Shown here piece by piece: positions 7,289-10,471 of a stretch of DNA of 10,471 bases. Under the pieces are notes generated by a model, which made no database searches, was not told the origin of the DNA, and saw only the letters and a program-made list of their open reading frames with translations. A program made the translations under genes and the position numbers. Source of the DNA: an uncultured bacterium (GTDB taxonomy: Bacteria > Pseudomonadota > Gammaproteobacteria > Burkholderiales > Burkholderiaceae_E). Each line of letters opens with the position of its first letter. Within the stretch, counting starts at the first letter, position 1. The stretch is taken from contig CAIPGD010000496.1 of assembly GCA_903864485.1 (NCBI GenBank), forward strand, positions 1 to 10,471, given 5' to 3'.

Positions 7289-7306
7289 CGGTTGTGGACA
7301 AAAGAT

Positions 7307-7385
<79 letters not shown>

Positions 7386-7416
7386 GAGCGTGACTCTAAC
7401 ATGATTCAAGGCCCCC

Positions 7417-7962
7417 TCAGGGCAGCCCATCGAAGTTAAGCAGTGCAAGCGCCGCATTGAGTTCACGGCGGATTTCGATCAGATCCAGACCCGATGCAAC
7501 CAGTGGCGACTGCGCCGCCAACTCATGCGGATGGCTACCAACAGCTATATCCTCAGCCTCAGACGCACCCTCAGAAACAGCCTCGAGCGGCGCGAACAAA
7601 TCCGGCGGGAAGGCAACGCCCACAAGCGCTGCATCGGCGCTCGCCTGAGCGATTAGATCGGCGTTCAGCTTTGCCTTGGAGCCCTTTTCGATCAGGCGAT
7701 TGCGTGCACCACTGATCGTGAACCCCTCTTCATACAGAAGCTCACGGATTCGGCGCACCAAAAGCACTTCATGATGCTGGTAGTAACGACGGTTGCCGCT
7801 GCGCTTCATCGGCCGCAGCTGGGTGAATTCCTGCTCCCAGTAGCGCAGCACGTGGGGCTTGAGGGAACAGAGCTCTGCCACTTCTCCAATGCTGAAATAA
7901 CGCTTCGGCGGGATGACCGGCAGCGTCACTTTTGCGTTCGGATGGGTCGTGGGCGTCGGCAT
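7417..7962 (-). CDS. MerR-family transcriptional regulator in the ihfA neighbourhood
   Basis: A 181-residue protein starting at ATG 7962. The MerR helix-turn-helix is YFSIGEVAELCSLKPHVLRYWEQEF (about residues 22-46), followed by the wing with RSGNRRYY (54-61) and a second helical pair VRRIRELLYEEGFTISGARNRL. The C-terminal half is acidic and alanine-rich with no recognised ligand domain and no metal-site cysteines; C32 in the DNA-binding part is the only cysteine. The gene begins 39 bases after the ihfA stop on the same strand, the usual place for this uncharacterised MerR-like regulator next to ihfA. Co-transcription with pheT-ihfA is likely. The effector and targets are unknown. A GC-rich hairpin (GCCC/GGGC, about 7411-7423) overlaps its stop. 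Confidence 0.9.
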   Translation of the reverse strand: MPTPTTHPNAKVTLPVIPPKRYFSIGEVAELCSLKPHVLRYWEQEFTQLRPMKRSGNRRYYQHHEVLLVRRIRELLYEEGFTISGARNRLIEKGSKAKLNADLIAQASADAALVGVAFPPDLFAPLEAVSEGASEAEDIAVGSHPHELAAQSPLVASGLDLIEIRRELNAALALLNFDGLP

Positions 7963-8001
7963 GGCTTTAGCTTGGATCGACTCGGCTCGTGTTAACTATT
8001 C

Positions 8002-8328
8002 TCAGGACCGCTCGACGAGATTTTTCAACTTTGGGCTGGCATGAAAGGTCACAACCCGTCGGGCGGAAATCGGGATCGTCTCGCCCGTCTTGGGGTTACG
8101 ACCGGGTCGTTGCGGCTTGTCGCGCAACTGAAAATTACCAAAGCCAGACAACTTGACGCCGTCCCCTTGCTCGAGCGCAAGGCAGAGTTCATCAAAGAAC
8201 GTCTCGACCATATCCTTCGATTCGCGCTTGTTCAAACCAACCCGCTCGAAGAGCAATTCTGCGAGCTCGGCCTTCGTCAGCGTGAATCCCTCGCCGCCCT
8301 CCTGGCTACGATCCTCAACCCCGTCCAT
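8002..8328 (-). CDS. ihfA: Integration host factor alpha subunit
   Basis: A 108-residue DNA-bending protein. The start is set at ATG 8328, one base after the pheT stop (8332-8330), with GGGGAT upstream as the Shine-Dalgarno; an in-frame start at 8409 would lie deep inside pheT and is rejected. The conserved core runs from FTLTKAELAELLFERVGLNKRES through VKLSGFGNFQLRDKPQRPGRNPKTGE to ISARRVVTFHASPKLK. The arm with RPGRNPKTGE holds the proline that inserts into DNA at the bend. IHF alpha pairs with IHF beta to bend DNA by well over 100 degrees in recombination, replication and transcription control. It has about a dozen extra N-terminal residues (MDGVEDRSQEGGEG) compared with the E. coli protein. 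Tight spacing shows translational coupling with pheT. Confidence 0.97.
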   Translation of the reverse strand: MDGVEDRSQEGGEGFTLTKAELAELLFERVGLNKRESKDMVETFFDELCLALEQGDGVKLSGFGNFQLRDKPQRPGRNPKTGETIPISARRVVTFHASPKLKNLVERS

Positions 8329-8329
8329 G

Positions 8330-10471
8330 CTATCCCCGTAGGCGCGCGCCGCAATGTTGTGCCGCAGCGCCGATGGCGTCGCGCAGTGCTCGTTCAATCT
8401 CTTCGTCATTCAAAGTTCTCGAATTGTCTTGAAAGACAAATCGGAACGCAAGACTTTTCTCGTTATTTTCCAGTCCTTTACCGCGATATTCATCGAAAGG
8501 CCAGCAACTCTGCAGCAAACCCGGAACGGCCGCCTCGATTGCTTGCCGCAACTTCGATACCAAACTCTGCGCGGAGCAATCGCGTCCGACCACCAAGGCC
8601 AGGTCACGAACGACCTGGGGAAACTTTGAAGGTTCGTGGGGTTTAACCACGGACACAGCGAGTAGAGGCTCGACATCGAGTTCGAACACAATCGGCGCTC
8701 TGGGGAGATCGAGCGAACTTGTTAAGCGCGGGTGGAGTTCCCCGATCCAGCCCACAGGCTGGCCATGCAAATGCACACGCGCGCTGCGTCCAGGGTGCAA
8801 GGCCGTCCCGATTGACTCGGCGCTCGCACCACCTGGTGACTCGGAGGTCAGCCCGGCAGAAGTCACCGGCTCGAAGGTCAGCGCATCGTAGGCAAATGAT
8901 CCATGCGGGCCGTTGGCCCCCAACAAGACCTCGAGATCTGCTTTAGCATCATAAAAATCGACCGTACGACTCGGCAGTCCCCACTGCGGTTCGCCGCTAT
9001 CGCCAAACGCGAGCGCGGCGATGCGCAAAGGCTGTTCGATGCCGGCAACTTCAAACGCATCCCCTGCCTTGCCCGGCACACGCAGGAATACACGGCCTGA
9101 CTCGAAAAGTCTCACGCGCTGCGCGCTGCGATTGAGATTACGTTGCAGCGTCTCGAGAAGGCCACCAATCAGGGTGGTGCGCATAACATCGAGGGGTTCG
9201 GCAATTGGGTTCAGCAACCGAATGCCCTGCGATAGCCCAAGTGCCTGCTCGCCCGCGCTGGATACAAAGCTGAAATTGATGATCTCTTGATAATCGCGTG
9301 CTGCGAGCGCGCGCTTAAGGTTCAATAACGTGCGGCGCTCACCTGGCACAGCAGCCAGATTGGCTGGGGCCAAGGGTGCTCGCAGCGGCAGACTATCGAA
9401 GCCCCGGATTCGGGCCACTTCTTCAATCAGGTCTTCCTCGATTGCGAGGTCAAAACGCCAACTTGGAGGAACCACTGTGATCGTCGCCTCCGACAGGGCA
9501 TCGTTGGTCGTCGCGCCATTGGCCGTCCAAGCAAATCCCAGACGATCGAACACAGCAGCACAATCATTCTGGTTGAGCGAAAGACCAAGTATCCGATTGG
9601 CCCTTGCCACCCTCATCGTCACGGGTGGGCGCTCCGGCAAGGCGGTGATTTGGTCATCGATCGGGCCCGCCTGGCCACCACAGATCTCGAGTATCAACCC
9701 ACTCAGATAGTCGAGATGCTCAACCGTTGTCTGGGCGTCGACGCCGCGCTCAAACCGGTGTCCGGCATCGGTCACGAAGTTAAATCTGCGTGCGCGCCCC
9801 GCAATCGCGGTGGGCCACCAGAACGCCGCTTCGACATAAATATCGGTGGTTTCCAACGAAACGGCCGCCGCCTCACCCCCCATGATTCCAGCGAGACTTT
9901 CGGGGCCTTCGCTTGCTGCAATGACGCCCACGTCGGGCGCCAGTTTCACGGTCTGGCCATTGAGCAGGGTCAGGGATTCGTCCGCATGCGCCCAACGCAC
10001 GGTCAAACCCTGCGAGGCGTCCCCCAGCTTGTTCAGATCAAATACGTGAGTCGGCCGACCCAACTCCAGCATCACATAGTTCGACAGATCCACGAGGGCC
10101 GAAATACTTCGTTGACCAGCGCGCTCGAGTCGTGACCGAATCCAGTCGGGCGTCGCGGCGCGCGCGTTGACGCCCCGAATCACCCGCCCCGAAAAGCGGC
10201 CACAGAGGTCAGGTGCTTCGATGCGAACCGCCAAGCGGTCGGTCAATGTCGGAATCACCGCGGGACGGGTCGGCAGTTGAATTGGGGCCCCGGTGAGCGC
10301 GGACACCTCTCGCGCGACACCAACGATCGACAAACAATCCGCTCGGTTAGGCGTGAGTTTCAGCTCGAACACGGTGTCGTCCAGGGCCAGCGCCTCGCGG
10401 ATATCCTGTCCATTGACCAGTGCCACGTCGAGCGCCAACAAGCCGCCGTGGTCAGTCGACAGGCCAAGCTC
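8330..10471 (-). CDS. pheT: Phenylalanine-tRNA ligase beta subunit (N-terminus outside window)
   Basis: The frame is open to the window edge (the first visible residues are E-L-G-L-S-T-D-H-G-G), so the real start lies beyond 10471; the TTG at 10441 is an internal codon. About 713 residues are present; roughly the first hundred, including most of the tRNA-binding (EMAP-like) domain, are missing. Visible parts are ELKLTPNRADCLSIVGVAREVSAL and the B3/B4 editing region with ISALVDLSNYVMLELGRPTHVFDLNKL. Next come the B5 domain, a catalytic-like core with RTTLIGGLLETLQRNLNR, and a C-terminal FDX-ACB domain (about 8333-8635) starting at KFPQVVRDLALVVGRD. With PheS it charges tRNA-Phe and edits mischarged tyrosine. 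The stop TAG is one base from the ihfA start. pheS would be expected next beyond the window. Confidence 0.97.
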   Translation of the reverse strand, partial: ELGLSTDHGGLLALDVALVNGQDIREALALDDTVFELKLTPNRADCLSIVGVAREVSALTGAPIQLPTRPAVIPTLTDRLAVRIEAPDLCGRFSGRVIRGVNARAATPDWIRSRLERAGQRSISALVDLSNYVMLELGRPTHVFDLNKLGDASQGLTVRWAHADESLTLLNGQTVKLAPDVGVIAASEGPESLAGIMGGEAAAVSLETTDIYVEAAFWWPTAIAGRARRFNFVTDAGHRFERGVDAQTTVEHLDYLSGLILEICGGQAGPIDDQITALPERPPVTMRVARANRILGLSLNQNDCAAVFDRLGFAWTANGATTNDALSEATITVVPPSWRFDLAIEEDLIEEVARIRGFDSLPLRAPLAPANLAAVPGERRTLLNLKRALAARDYQEIINFSFVSSAGEQALGLSQGIRLLNPIAEPLDVMRTTLIGGLLETLQRNLNRSAQRVRLFESGRVFLRVPGKAGDAFEVAGIEQPLRIAALAFGDSGEPQWGLPSRTVDFYDAKADLEVLLGANGPHGSFAYDALTFEPVTSAGLTSESPGGASAESIGTALHPGRSARVHLHGQPVGWIGELHPRLTSSLDLPRAPIVFELDVEPLLAVSVVKPHEPSKFPQVVRDLALVVGRDCSAQSLVSKLRQAIEAAVPGLLQSCWPFDEYRGKGLENNEKSLAFRFVFQDNSRTLNDEEIERALRDAIGAAAQHCGARLRG

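Noticed and set aside
8041..8646. Plus-strand open frame of 201 codons opposite ihfA and the end of pheT
   Set aside because: It is fully antisense to two well-conserved genes, has no recognisable motifs and arises from their codon bias.
9650..10135. Plus-strand open frame of 161 codons opposite pheT
   Set aside because: It is a shadow of the highly conserved pheT coding sequence.

Overview
The window looks like a chromosomal segment of a proteobacterium, most likely a betaproteobacterium of the Burkholderiales type (inference). The right half carries pheT-ihfA-merR-tRNA-Pro on the minus strand, an order typical of beta- and gammaproteobacteria. The IhfA sequence, with its GLNKRESKDMVE and VVTFHASPKLK stretches, resembles betaproteobacterial forms most. 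Base composition is moderately GC-rich throughout, apart from one sharply AT-rich regulatory gap at about 4874-4935.

Layout from left to right. (1) 1-2753 (+): the end of a DUF1800 gene, then a DUF1501 gene with a twin-arginine-type leader; this is a common exported pair of unknown function. (2) 2765-6385: a sulfide/persulfide-response locus. On the minus strand, read from 4873 downward, are an ArsR-family repressor of BigR/SqrR type, two half-size YeeE/YedE membrane proteins (pmpA- and pmpB-like) and a TauE/SafE exporter. Divergently, on the plus strand, is a metallo-beta-lactamase-fold protein of the persulfide dioxygenase (Blh/ETHE1) type. Behind it lie a broken SAM-methyltransferase remnant and a small DUF2798 membrane protein. 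(3) 6490-7143 (-): a 1-Cys (Prx6-type) peroxiredoxin. (4) 7307-7383 (-): tRNA-Pro(GGG). (5) 7417-10471 (-): a MerR-family regulator, ihfA and most of pheT, the last cut by the window edge.

How the sulfur locus probably works (family knowledge plus inference): the repressor carries two cysteines 66 residues apart, the spacing of the reactive pair in BigR and SqrR. Persulfides would link them and release the operator. A perfect 13-bp dyad (4885-4897) lies at the predicted start point of a strong minus-strand promoter (-35 TTGACA, 17-bp spacer, -10 TAGAGT), as expected of an autorepressor operator. De-repression would then produce the dioxygenase, which oxidises glutathione persulfide to sulfite, and the TauE-type exporter, which could remove sulfite or related anions. 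The YeeE/YedE pair would move a sulfur species across the inner membrane. No sulfide:quinone reductase is visible.

I see no phage genes, transposases, CRISPR arrays or integrons, and no gene-free stretch above 300 bases. Nothing here is a clear wholly new system. The items most worth a second look are the BigR-type switch with its operator, the methyltransferase decay next to the dioxygenase, the dyad-rich leader of the peroxiredoxin gene, and the DUF1800/DUF1501 pair.
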